A stretch of DNA of 9,801 bases from JANNHK01 sp034408875 (GCA_034408875.1 JAWXCJ010000207.1:1-9801); one strand, 5' to 3'; counted from the stretch's first letter, positions 1 through 7,807 are shown. The notes: generated by a model not told the origin, from the sequence alone. Numbers and translations are program-made.

Positions 1-1390
1 GGCGGCCGGACTCGACGCGCTGGGTATCGGGCGCGGTGAGCGTGTCGCCGTCGTGTCGCAGAACGCGGCGCGGTTGCTGACCGGGTTCTTCGGCGTGAGC
101 GGTTCGGGCCGGGTGTTCGTGCCGATCAACTTCCGGTTGAACGCCGAAGAAGTCGCGTACATCGTCGAACACTCCGGCGCGACGATGCTGCTCATCGACC
201 CCGAACTCGACGAATCGCTCAGCGGAGTCGACGCCAAACTGCGCTACGTCATCGGATCGGACTCCGACGCCCAGTTGTACCGGGCCGATGTCGAGCCCGA
301 ACCGTGGTCGACGCGCGACGAAGAAGCGATCGCGACGATCAACTATACGAGCGGCACGACGGCGCGGCCCAAGGGCGTGCAGTGCACCCACCGCACCATC
401 TGGCTCAACGCGACGGTATTCGGCTGGCAGACGACGGTGAGCGACCGCGACGTCTACCTGCACACGTTGCCGATGTTCCACTGCAACGGCTGGGGCATGA
501 CGTTCGCGACGACGGGTATGGGCGTGCGCCACGTCGTGTTGCGCAAGGTCGACGGGCCGGAAATACTGCGACGCGTGCACGACCAGGGTGTGACGCTCAT
601 GTGCGGTGCGCCCGCCGTGGTCAACGCGATCCTCGACGCCGCGCCCGAGTGGGGTACCGACATTCCGGGGCGGGGCACAACGCGCATCGTCGTGGCCGGC
701 GCGCCGCCGCCGACGCGCACGATCGAACGCGTCGAAACCGAACTTGGCTGGGAGTTCATCCAGATCTACGGCCTCACCGAGACCGCCCCGCTGCTGACGA
801 TGAACCGCGGCCGCGAGGAGTTCGACGCGCTGACGCCGGGGGAGCGGGCGGCGCGGTTGAGCCGCGCGGGCGCGCCCGCGTTGGGCGTCGAGCTCGCGGT
901 CGACGCCGAAGGCGAAGTACTGGCGCGGAGCAACCACGTCATGGAGGGCTACTGGGAACAGCCCGAGGCCACCGCGGAAGCGATCCGCGACGGGTTCTTC
1001 CACACCGGCGACGGCGGCACGATCGACGACGGCAGCTACCTGACGATCTCCGACCGCAAGAAAGACGTGATCATCAGCGGCGGCGAGAACGTCTCGTCGA
1101 TCGAAGTCGAAGACGCGATCTTCTCGCACCCGGGCGTGGCCGAGGTGTGCGTGATCGGCGTGCCCCACGACAAGTGGGGCGAGACGGTCAAGGCCCTCGT
1201 CGTGTGCGCGCCGGGCCAGAACGTTTCGGAGCAGGAAATCATCGACCACTGCCGCGACCGCCTGGCCCACTACAAGTGCCCCACGTCGATCGAGTTCCGC
1301 GACGGCCTCGCCCGTACCGCCACCGGCAAACTCCAGAAGTTCAAGCTCCGCGCGCCCTACTGGGAAGGCCGCGAGAAGCAAATCAACTGA
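1..1390 (+). CDS. AMP-forming fatty-acyl-CoA synthetase (ANL superfamily), 5'-truncated
   Basis: Activates a carboxylic acid, probably a medium- or long-chain fatty acid, to acyl-AMP and then acyl-CoA in the cytoplasm. The reading frame is open from base 2, so the gene begins before the window; the GTG at 53 is internal. The window holds 462 residues; such enzymes usually have about 520-550, so some 60-80 N-terminal residues are missing. Seen, numbering from base 2: P-loop motif YTSGTTARPKG at 115-125, MFHCNGW at 158-164, YGLTET at 256-261, the HTGD aspartate at 337, the hinge-region DRKKD with Arg352, SGGEN at 359-363, and the C-terminal TATGKLQKFK with the presumed adenylating Lys443. The P-loop has Ala where the consensus TSGTTGxPKG has Gly; otherwise the catalytic set is intact. 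MFHxNGW and SGGEN are typical of the fatty-acyl/DMSP-type ligase branch, but substrate cannot be read from sequence. Translation ends with TGA at 1388-1390, just before a strong hairpin, so it is probably last in its transcript. Confidence 0.93.
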   Translation, partial: AAGLDALGIGRGERVAVVSQNAARLLTGFFGVSGSGRVFVPINFRLNAEEVAYIVEHSGATMLLIDPELDESLSGVDAKLRYVIGSDSDAQLYRADVEPEPWSTRDEEAIATINYTSGTTARPKGVQCTHRTIWLNATVFGWQTTVSDRDVYLHTLPMFHCNGWGMTFATTGMGVRHVVLRKVDGPEILRRVHDQGVTLMCGAPAVVNAILDAAPEWGTDIPGRGTTRIVVAGAPPPTRTIERVETELGWEFIQIYGLTETAPLLTMNRGREEFDALTPGERAARLSRAGAPALGVELAVDAEGEVLARSNHVMEGYWEQPEATAEAIRDGFFHTGDGGTIDDGSYLTISDRKKDVIISGGENVSSIEVEDAIFSHPGVAEVCVIGVPHDKWGETVKALVVCAPGQNVSEQEIIDHCRDRLAHYKCPTSIEFRDGLARTATGKLQKFKLRAPYWEGREKQIN

Positions 1391-1396
1391 TCACTC

Positions 1397-1437
1397 GTGC
1401 GTCGGTAGGGGGGAATACTTACCCCCTACCGACGCAC
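1397..1437 (+). terminator. Perfect 16-bp inverted repeat, probable terminator without T-tract
   Basis: The left arm GTGCGTCGGTAGGGGG (1397-1412) is exactly complementary to the right arm at 1422-1437, with the 9-nt loop GAATACTTA (1413-1421). Twelve of the 16 pairs are G-C. It starts six bases after the acyl-CoA synthetase stop codon, which is where a terminator is expected. No T-run follows the right arm (the next bases are CTGTCTCAGC), so it would be a hairpin-only terminator, a form often proposed in high-GC actinobacteria. The symmetry means it could act in either direction or bind a dimeric protein, and it lies immediately upstream of the addB-like promoter candidate. Confidence 0.7.
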
Positions 1438-1454
1438 CTGTCTCAGCGGGGTCG

Positions 1455-1467
1455 TACGATCCCGGGG
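1455..1467 (+). promoter_or_regulatory. Candidate -10 element for a leaderless addB-like transcript
   Basis: TACGAT at 1455-1460 fits the TANNNT pattern of housekeeping sigma-factor -10 elements. Six bases (CCCGGG) separate it from the GTG at 1467, so transcription would start at or next to the first base of the start codon. This spacing is characteristic of leaderless genes, which are common in actinobacteria. I see no convincing -35: the 17-bp-spaced hexamer would be ACGCAC at 1432-1437, the end of the inverted repeat, and it matches TTGACA poorly. There is also no good Shine-Dalgarno at normal spacing before this GTG, which agrees with a leaderless reading. Confidence 0.42.
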
Positions 1468-4427
1468 TGGCTTGCTCGGTGGTGACGACGGCGTACGGAC
1501 GCGCTGCGGCCGTGGCGTTGCACGCCGAAATTGCCCGGGTGAAGCGCGACGATCCGCTCGCGCCGGTCACAGTCATCGTGCCGACGAACTCGGTGGCGGT
1601 TGCCGCGCGACGGCTGCTCGCGTCGGGCGAACTCGGACCGTGCTCGCCGGCCGGGCTCGGCATCGTCGGCGCGCAGTTCCTCACCGTGTTGCGCCTGGCG
1701 GAGTTGCTCGGCTCGGCGCGGCTCGCGGCGACCGGTCGCCGGCCGGTGTCCACACCTGTGGTTGCGGCGGCGGTGCGGGCCGTGCTCGCGCAGAACCCGG
1801 GGGTGTTCCGCCCGGTTGCCGAGCACCCTGCGACTGAAGAAGCGATCGTCGCCGCGCACCGCGAGTTGTCCGACATCGCCGACGCCGGGTTGCAGGTCCT
1901 CGCCCGGCAGAGCCCACGAGCGCGCGACGTCGTCCGTATCCACCGCGCCGTCACGGAACGGCTCGCGGCCGACTGGTATTCGGAGCACGACCTCATGGTT
2001 TCGGCGATCGACGTCGTCGGTGTCGGTTCGCCGCTCGCCGACCAGCTGGGCACGGTCGTGGTGTATCTCCCGCAACGGCTCACGGGCCCGGCGACGCGTT
2101 TGGTGCGGGGGCTGGCCGAACGGGTGGATGTCATCGTGGTCGCGGGGCTCACCGGCGACGCGCGCGCCGACGAACCGGTTGTGATCACGGTCGCCGCGCT
2201 CGACGCGAAGGTCGACGAAGCTGCGTTCGCGCCCGCACCGATGCCCGGGACAACGCGCGCGATCAGCGTCTCCGATCCCGACGACGAGGCGCGCGCGGTC
2301 GTGCGTGAGCTCGTCGACGCGATGCGCGCCGGAGTGCCGCTCGAGCGCATGGCGGTGCTGTTCGCCGCGTCCGAGCCGTACGCGCGTGTGCTGCACGAAC
2401 ACCTCGAGCTCGCGGGCATCGTGCACAACGGTGCCGCGGTCCGCACACTGCGGGAGTCGGTGCTCGGCCAGGCTCTGACTCGCCTGCTCGCGCTGGCCGA
2501 CGGTGGCTTCCGGCGCGACGACCTGCTCGGGCTGCTCGCCGGTGCGCCCGTCGTCGACGCCGACGACGCGTGGGAGCGCATCTCGCGTGGCGCAGGTGTC
2601 GTCGGCGGACTTCCGCAGTGGCGGGCGCGCCTCGCCGACTACGCCGCGTCACTCGGAACCGAAGCCTGGGACGAGCGCGAACGGGCGCGGGTCGAGCGGC
2701 TGCGCGCATTCGTCGACGCGCTCGCGACCGACGTCGACCCGGCTTCGGTCGGCGAGTCGTGGTCGGCCAAGGCGGCGTGGTGCCGGCGGCTCGTACGGCG
2801 CTGGTTGGGCGACGAACGCCGACGTGAGTCGTGGCCCGCGTTCGAACAGGAAGCCGCCCGCCGCGTCGATGCCGCACTCGACCGCCTCGCCGGCCTCGAC
2901 ACCGTCGAAGCAGCGCCGTCGCCGGCTGTGTTCCGGCGGACACTCGACCTCGAACTCACGAACGCGTACGAACGGGTCGGCCGCCTCGGTGAAGGTGTAC
3001 TCGTCGGGCCCGTCGCGTTCGCGCTCGGTGTCGAGCTCGACCGCGTGTTCGTGTGCGGCCTGGCCGAAGGGACCTTTCCTGCGGTGCCGCGCGACGACCC
3101 GTTGCTTTCGGACGGCGAACGGGCCGCGCTGAGCGGCGAGCTCAGGCTGCGCGCCGACCGCATCACCGACGATCACCGCGCGTTGCTCGCCGCGCTCGCC
3201 GCGGCAACGGGCGAGCGCGTGCTGTGCGTGCCGCGCGGCGACCTGCGCCGCAGCACCGAGCACGTGCCGTCGCGGTACGTGCCATCCGACGTCGACACGT
3301 TCGAGGTCGCGTCGTTCGCGCACGGATTGGCGAGCGTCGCGTTCCCGGCCACGGCGCACGAGTACGACGTGCGGAGCGTGCTCGCCGGGGCGCCACCCGG
3401 AACGCGGGCGGTCCAGCGCGCCGCCGACCTGGTCGACGCCCGCCGGAGCCGTGAGTTCACCCGGTTCGACGGCAACCTCTCGCACCTGCGCGATCGGCTC
3501 GCGGTCGTCGGGCCTGCGTCCGAACGCGTCGTGGTGTCCGCGACCCGGCTCGAAACGTTCGTCGCGTGCCCGCACGCGTACTTCGTGAAGCACCTGCTGC
3601 ACGTGTACCCGGTCGAACGTCCCGAAGACGTGATCCAGCTGTCGCCGCTCGACCGTGGTTCGCTCGTGCACGCGGTGCTCGACCGCTTCGTGAGGGGCGG
3701 GGGACGGGCCGCCGACCGGACCGACCTCCGGACCATCTTCGACGAGGAGTGCGCGCGGGTCGAGGCGCGCGGCCTCGCCGGCCGGCGCCTCCTCTGGAAC
3801 CGCGACCGGCGCGTGCTGTGGGCCGAGCTCGACGCGTGGCTCGACGCCGACACCGAGTACCGAACCGAACGTGGTGCCGAAACGCTCGCGACCGAGCTCG
3901 CGTTCGACCGCCTGGAAGTGCCGCTCTCCGACGGGCGGGTGTTGCGCTTCCGCGGCGCGGCCGACCGGGTCGACCGCGCCGCCGACGGCCGGCTCGTCGT
4001 CATCGACTACAAGAACGGCAAACCCGACAGCTACCGGGGCCTCGGACCCGACGACCCCGTCCTCGGTGGAAAGCGGCTACAGCTGCCGCTGTACGCGTAC
4101 GCGGCACGCGCCGCGTTCGACGCCGCCGACGCGCCGGTCGAGGCGCAGTACTGGTTCGTCGGCCGGGGCGGCGACGAGCGCATCGGCTACGAGGTCGACG
4201 CCGCGGTCGACGACGTGTTCGACCAGGTGGTGCGCGCGATCGTCGACGGTATCGACGCCGGGTGTTTCCCGAGTGTCCCCGAGCCACCGGGGCCGCGCAT
4301 GTGGGTGGGCTGTCACTACTGCGACCCCGACGGGCTCGGTACCGGCGACCGCTGGCGCGAGTGGGAGCGCAAGGCCGCGGCCCCGGCGATGGAGCCGTTC
4401 ACGAGTCTGTTCCAATCCGATGAGTGA
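1467..4427 (+). CDS. addB: AddB-like subunit: PD-(D/E)XK nuclease with inactive helicase fold
   Basis: Probable second subunit of an AddAB-type helicase-nuclease that resects double-strand breaks for RecA; 986 residues (B. subtilis AddB is about 1166). Seen: an N-terminal helicase-like region starting TTAYGRAAAVAL (7-18) where a P-loop would be, with no GKT/S; a conserved 2A/2B-like stretch including VFVCGLAEGTFPAVPRDDPL; and a complete RecB-family nuclease at the C-terminus. Nuclease residues are His735 (SLVHAVLDRF), Asp833 (GAADRVD), Asp847 and Lys849 (VIDYKNGK), and Gln872/Tyr876 (QLPLY). Cys701 (FVACPHAYF) and Cys949/Cys952 (GCHYC) match three ligands of the AddB iron-sulfur cluster; the fourth, expected near 958, is Gly. 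The start is GTG at 1467, chosen for the upstream TACGAT; GTG 1479 or 1482 are alternatives and would lose nothing recognisable. It overlaps the addA-like gene by 8 bp. The symbol rests on architecture and gene order, so an actinobacterial relative outside strict AddB is possible. Confidence 0.85.
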   Translation: MACSVVTTAYGRAAAVALHAEIARVKRDDPLAPVTVIVPTNSVAVAARRLLASGELGPCSPAGLGIVGAQFLTVLRLAELLGSARLAATGRRPVSTPVVAAAVRAVLAQNPGVFRPVAEHPATEEAIVAAHRELSDIADAGLQVLARQSPRARDVVRIHRAVTERLAADWYSEHDLMVSAIDVVGVGSPLADQLGTVVVYLPQRLTGPATRLVRGLAERVDVIVVAGLTGDARADEPVVITVAALDAKVDEAAFAPAPMPGTTRAISVSDPDDEARAVVRELVDAMRAGVPLERMAVLFAASEPYARVLHEHLELAGIVHNGAAVRTLRESVLGQALTRLLALADGGFRRDDLLGLLAGAPVVDADDAWERISRGAGVVGGLPQWRARLADYAASLGTEAWDERERARVERLRAFVDALATDVDPASVGESWSAKAAWCRRLVRRWLGDERRRESWPAFEQEAARRVDAALDRLAGLDTVEAAPSPAVFRRTLDLELTNAYERVGRLGEGVLVGPVAFALGVELDRVFVCGLAEGTFPAVPRDDPLLSDGERAALSGELRLRADRITDDHRALLAALAAATGERVLCVPRGDLRRSTEHVPSRYVPSDVDTFEVASFAHGLASVAFPATAHEYDVRSVLAGAPPGTRAVQRAADLVDARRSREFTRFDGNLSHLRDRLAVVGPASERVVVSATRLETFVACPHAYFVKHLLHVYPVERPEDVIQLSPLDRGSLVHAVLDRFVRGGGRAADRTDLRTIFDEECARVEARGLAGRRLLWNRDRRVLWAELDAWLDADTEYRTERGAETLATELAFDRLEVPLSDGRVLRFRGAADRVDRAADGRLVVIDYKNGKPDSYRGLGPDDPVLGGKRLQLPLYAYAARAAFDAADAPVEAQYWFVGRGGDERIGYEVDAAVDDVFDQVVRAIVDGIDAGCFPSVPEPPGPRMWVGCHYCDPDGLGTGDRWREWERKAAAPAMEPFTSLFQSDE
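4420..4427 (+). promoter_or_regulatory. 8-bp stop/start overlap, likely translational coupling
   Basis: The octamer ATGAGTGA holds the start codon of the addA-like gene (4420-4422) and the TGA of the addB-like gene (4425-4427). The 20 bases before the ATG (CACGAGTCTGTTCCAATCCG) contain no purine-rich ribosome-binding site. Initiation at addA is therefore most simply explained by ribosomes finishing addB and re-initiating, which would keep the two subunits near equal amounts. The overlap is seen directly; the coupling is inferred. Confidence 0.6.
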
Positions 4428-7400
4428 CGACCAGCTCGCGCTCTTCGCTCCCGTGGGCGACGACACCGTGCGCGAGGCGATTACGACGCGCTTGGGCGAG
4501 ACGCTCTTCGTCGAGGCCGGGGCGGGAACGGGCAAGACCCACGCGCTCGTGGAGCGGATCGTTGCGCTCGTACGCGACGAGGGTGTGCCGATGCGCCACG
4601 TCGCTGCGATCACGTTCACCGAGAAGGCGGCGGCCGAGCTGCGCGACCGCGTCCGGCGCGCGCTCGAACAGCACGCGCCGACCGACGACACGTGCCGGAT
4701 CGCTCTCGACGACCTCGACCACGCCGCGATCTCGACCCTGCACGCGTTTGCGCAGGCGCTGCTCACCGAACTGCCGATCGAGGCCGGGCTCCCGCCGCGC
4801 ATCGAAGTGCGCGACGAGATTGCGTCGGGTGTTGCGTTCGACGAGCGGTGGCGCCGGTTCGTCGACCAGCTGCTCGAGCATCCCGAGTACGAGGAGACGG
4901 TCCTCGTCGCGCTCGCGACTGGGGTGACGCTGGCGAAGTTGCGGACCCTGGCCGAGAAGTTCGGCGACAACTGGGACCTCCTCGACCGTCTCGACGCCCC
5001 GCCGCCGCTGCCGCTGATCGCGGTCGGCCCGTGGATCGACGAACTCGAAGCGACGTGCGGGTTGCGCGGCGAATGTATCGACGCCGACGACAAGATGGTC
5101 CTGCGCCTCGACGAGTGCGCGGCTTACGCGGCGAAGCTGCGCGCCGCGCCCGACGACATCGAGCGCCTGCGGCTGCTACGGGCGGGGCCGTCGTTCCGCG
5201 TGAGCCGGACGGGCCGCAAGGGCAATTGGCGCTGCGACATCGATACGGTCCGGGCGCGTGTCATCCATCTCGACGACCAGCGCGAGGCCGTGCTCGGCGC
5301 CGTCGCCAACGCGGCGGTGCGGCGGCTCGCGAGCGTGATCGCCGAGTTCACCGCGGCCGATGTCGTCGAACGGCGCGCCGCGGGCGAGCTCGAATTCCAC
5401 GACCTGCTCGTCCTCGCCCGCGCATTGCTGCGCGATCCGGAGCACGGGGTGCGGGCCCGGGCCCGGCTGCGGGCCCGCTACCGCCGGCTGTTGATCGACG
5501 AGTTCCAGGATACGGACCCGATCCAGATCGAGCTCGCCGTGTTGCTGGCTTCGGACGACGCGGGCGCGGCCGACCGCGCGTGGACCGACGTCGCCATCGA
5601 ACCGGGCCGCTTGTTCTTCGTGGGCGACCCCAAGCAGTCGATCTACCGGTTCCGGCGCGCCGACATCGCGACGTTCCTATCGGCGCGCGACTCGCTCGCG
5701 GTCGAGTCGTTGCTCCTCACCCGCAATTTCCGCACGGTCCGGCCCGTGCTCGACTGGGTCAACCGCGTCTTTGCCGACCTCATCAGGGCGCATCCCGGTT
5801 CCCAGCCCGAATACCACGCGCTCGAACCGACACGTGACGCGGCACCGGTCGGTCCGGCCATGTCGTTGCTGGGCACCCAACCGCACGACGACAAGCCCGA
5901 CGCCGCAATGCTGCGCGTACGCGAGGCGGCCGACGTCGTCGGTGCGGTCCGGGCCGCCATCAACGACCGTTGGGCCGTGCACGACGACGGCGAGTGGCGC
6001 GCCGCCTGCCTCGGCGACATCTGCATCCTCTTGCCCGCGCGCACGTCGCTCGGCTTCCTCGAACGTGCGCTCGACGACGCGGGCATCCCGTACCGCGCCG
6101 AGACCAGCTCGTTGGTGTACGCGACGCGCCAGGTACGCGACCTGCTCTCGGCGGTGCGCGCCGTCGACGACGCGACCGACGAACTCGCGTTGGTCACGAC
6201 GCTGCGTTCGTCGTTGTTCGGGTGCGGCGACGACGACTTGTTCGAATACCACGTCGAGCATCGCGGGCGCTGGGACATCACGGCACCCGTGCCCGATGCG
6301 ATAGCACCCGAACACCCGGTTGCGGAGGCGATGCGCTATCTCGGGGGGCTCCACGAGGAACGGCGGTGGCTCACGCCGAGCGAGCTCCTCGAACGGCTCG
6401 TGCGCGACCGCGGCGTGCTCGAAGTGGGCGCGCTGAGCGGCCGGTTCCGCGACATTGCCCGCCGCGTGCGTTTCGTCGTCGACCAAGCCCGGGCGTTCGC
6501 CGAATCGACGGGCGGGTCGTTGCGCGACTACCTCGCGTGGGCGACACGCCAGGGTGTCGAAGGCGCACGTGTGGTCGAGACCGTCCTGCCCGAAACCGAC
6601 GACGACGCGGTCCGTATCCTCACCGTGCACGGCGCCAAGGGTCTCGAGTTCCCGATCGTGATCTGCTCGGGAATGACGACGAAGGCGCAGACCGCACGGG
6701 GCGGGGTCGACGTGTTGTTCCCGCCCGGCGGCGGGTGCGAGATTCGTCTCGGGCCCGGCGTGCAGACCGACGAGTTCGAGCTGCACAAACCCATCGACGA
6801 ACAGATGGGATTCCACGAAAAGCTCCGGCTCCTCTACGTCGCGTGCACGCGGGCGCGCGACCACCTCGTGGTCTCCGTCCACCGCAAGGCGCGCGACCTG
6901 GGTGACGACCGGCCGACCTGGACCCACGCCGAACTCCTCTGGACCGCGTCGCGAGGGACCGTGTTCGACGAGTTCACGCGCGCGCCCGGTTCGGTGCAAC
7001 GGGGTGCGCCACCGGTCGTGGCGCCGCCGCCTGATCGGGCGGGTTGGGACGTCGAACGTGCGGAAGCGTTCCGGCGCGGTCAGCGACGCCGCTTCGTCGC
7101 CGCGACCACGCTGGCGCAACGAGTCGGTGCGGAGTACAAGCCCGACCCGGGACTCGCGAAGGAATCGCGCGATCTCGAACTGCCACCTTGGAACAAGGGC
7201 CGCTACGGCACGGCAATCGGGCGGGCGGTGCACGCCGTGCTCCAGACCGTCGACCTCGCGACCGGCGCCGGCATCGACGACGCCGCCGCCGCCCAGTCGG
7301 CGGCCGAAGGTGTCCTCGCCCACGCGGCCATGATCGCCGCGCTCGCCCGGGCCGCCGTCGACGCGCCCACGGTGCGCGCCGCGGCCGCGCGTCCCCACTG

Positions 7401-7773
7401 GCGCGAGACCTACGTCGCGGTGCCGCTGGCCGACATCACGGTCGAGGGATACGTCGACCTCATCTACCGCGACGACGACGGCCTCCTCACTGTCGTCGAC
7501 TACAAGACCGACGCGATCGGCTCCGATGCCGAGCTCGAAGCGCGCCTTGCGCACTACCGCGTCCAGGGCGCGGCGTATGCGTACGCCGTCGCCGCGGCCA
7601 CGGGCATCGCCGTTGCCCGGTGCGTGTTCGTGTTCCTGCACCCCGCCGGCCCCCGGGAGGTGGTCGTGAGCGGCCCCGAGCTGGACGCGGCGATTGCCCT
7701 GGTAGGGACCCTGGCGGCCGCAGAACGCGAGGACCCCGCGCCGATTGTCCCGATGGCGTTCGCCGAACCCTGA
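4420..7773 (+). CDS. addA: AddA-like ATP-dependent helicase-nuclease (UvrD/RecB family)
   Basis: Motor subunit of the presumed AddAB complex: a 3'-5' SF1A DNA translocase/helicase fused to a C-terminal RecB-family nuclease; 1117 residues (B. subtilis AddA is about 1232). Motifs seen in order: Walker A EAGAGTGKT at 32-40 (Lys39), Ia ITFTEKAAAEL, Walker B LLIDEFQDTD with Asp360/Glu361, III FFVGDPKQSIYRFRRADI, IV LLTRNFRT, V ILTVHGAKGLEFPIVI, VI RLLYVACTRARDHLVV. The nuclease has His938 (GRAVHAVL), Asp1013 (GYVDLIY), Asp1027 and Lys1029 (VVDYKTD), and Gln1049/Tyr1053. All motor and nuclease residues expected for activity are present. The frame stays open upstream to 3871, but that part lies inside addB; the ATG at 4420 is chosen because the P-loop then falls at the usual N-terminal distance and the codon overlaps the addB stop (ATGAGTGA). 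No Shine-Dalgarno is visible, so translation is probably coupled to addB. RecB or AdnB are alternatives, but no recC/recD partner is adjacent and the partner gene lacks a motor. Confidence 0.92.
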   Translation: MSDDQLALFAPVGDDTVREAITTRLGETLFVEAGAGTGKTHALVERIVALVRDEGVPMRHVAAITFTEKAAAELRDRVRRALEQHAPTDDTCRIALDDLDHAAISTLHAFAQALLTELPIEAGLPPRIEVRDEIASGVAFDERWRRFVDQLLEHPEYEETVLVALATGVTLAKLRTLAEKFGDNWDLLDRLDAPPPLPLIAVGPWIDELEATCGLRGECIDADDKMVLRLDECAAYAAKLRAAPDDIERLRLLRAGPSFRVSRTGRKGNWRCDIDTVRARVIHLDDQREAVLGAVANAAVRRLASVIAEFTAADVVERRAAGELEFHDLLVLARALLRDPEHGVRARARLRARYRRLLIDEFQDTDPIQIELAVLLASDDAGAADRAWTDVAIEPGRLFFVGDPKQSIYRFRRADIATFLSARDSLAVESLLLTRNFRTVRPVLDWVNRVFADLIRAHPGSQPEYHALEPTRDAAPVGPAMSLLGTQPHDDKPDAAMLRVREAADVVGAVRAAINDRWAVHDDGEWRAACLGDICILLPARTSLGFLERALDDAGIPYRAETSSLVYATRQVRDLLSAVRAVDDATDELALVTTLRSSLFGCGDDDLFEYHVEHRGRWDITAPVPDAIAPEHPVAEAMRYLGGLHEERRWLTPSELLERLVRDRGVLEVGALSGRFRDIARRVRFVVDQARAFAESTGGSLRDYLAWATRQGVEGARVVETVLPETDDDAVRILTVHGAKGLEFPIVICSGMTTKAQTARGGVDVLFPPGGGCEIRLGPGVQTDEFELHKPIDEQMGFHEKLRLLYVACTRARDHLVVSVHRKARDLGDDRPTWTHAELLWTASRGTVFDEFTRAPGSVQRGAPPVVAPPPDRAGWDVERAEAFRRGQRRRFVAATTLAQRVGAEYKPDPGLAKESRDLELPPWNKGRYGTAIGRAVHAVLQTVDLATGAGIDDAAAAQSAAEGVLAHAAMIAALARAAVDAPTVRAAAARPHWRETYVAVPLADITVEGYVDLIYRDDDGLLTVVDYKTDAIGSDAELEARLAHYRVQGAAYAYAVAAATGIAVARCVFVFLHPAGPREVVVSGPELDAAIALVGTLAAAEREDPAPIVPMAFAEP

Positions 7774-7807
7774 ACCACGGTTCGCGTATGCCATTCTGGT
7801 GCGGCCC

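Noticed and set aside
304..1485. Second + strand frame of 393 codons across the acyl-CoA synthetase and the intergenic hairpin
   Set aside because: The product is an Arg-rich out-of-frame shadow; all ligase motifs are in the other frame.
1391..2581. Minus-strand open frame of 396 codons reaching into the inverted repeat
   Set aside because: Composition is Ser/Arg/Thr/Ala low complexity, its 3' end reads through the hairpin, and the + strand AddB-like frame over the same bases is coherent from end to end.
3871..4419. Possible N-terminal extension of the addA-like protein
   Set aside because: These codons overlap the conserved nuclease domain of the addB-like gene, give Ser/Thr/Arg-rich low-complexity protein, and lie upstream of the sensible ATG at 4420.
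7764..7784. Small inverted repeat CGAACC / GGTTCG over the addA stop codon
   Set aside because: Six base pairs with a nine-base loop and no T-run is too weak to call a terminator in DNA this GC-rich.
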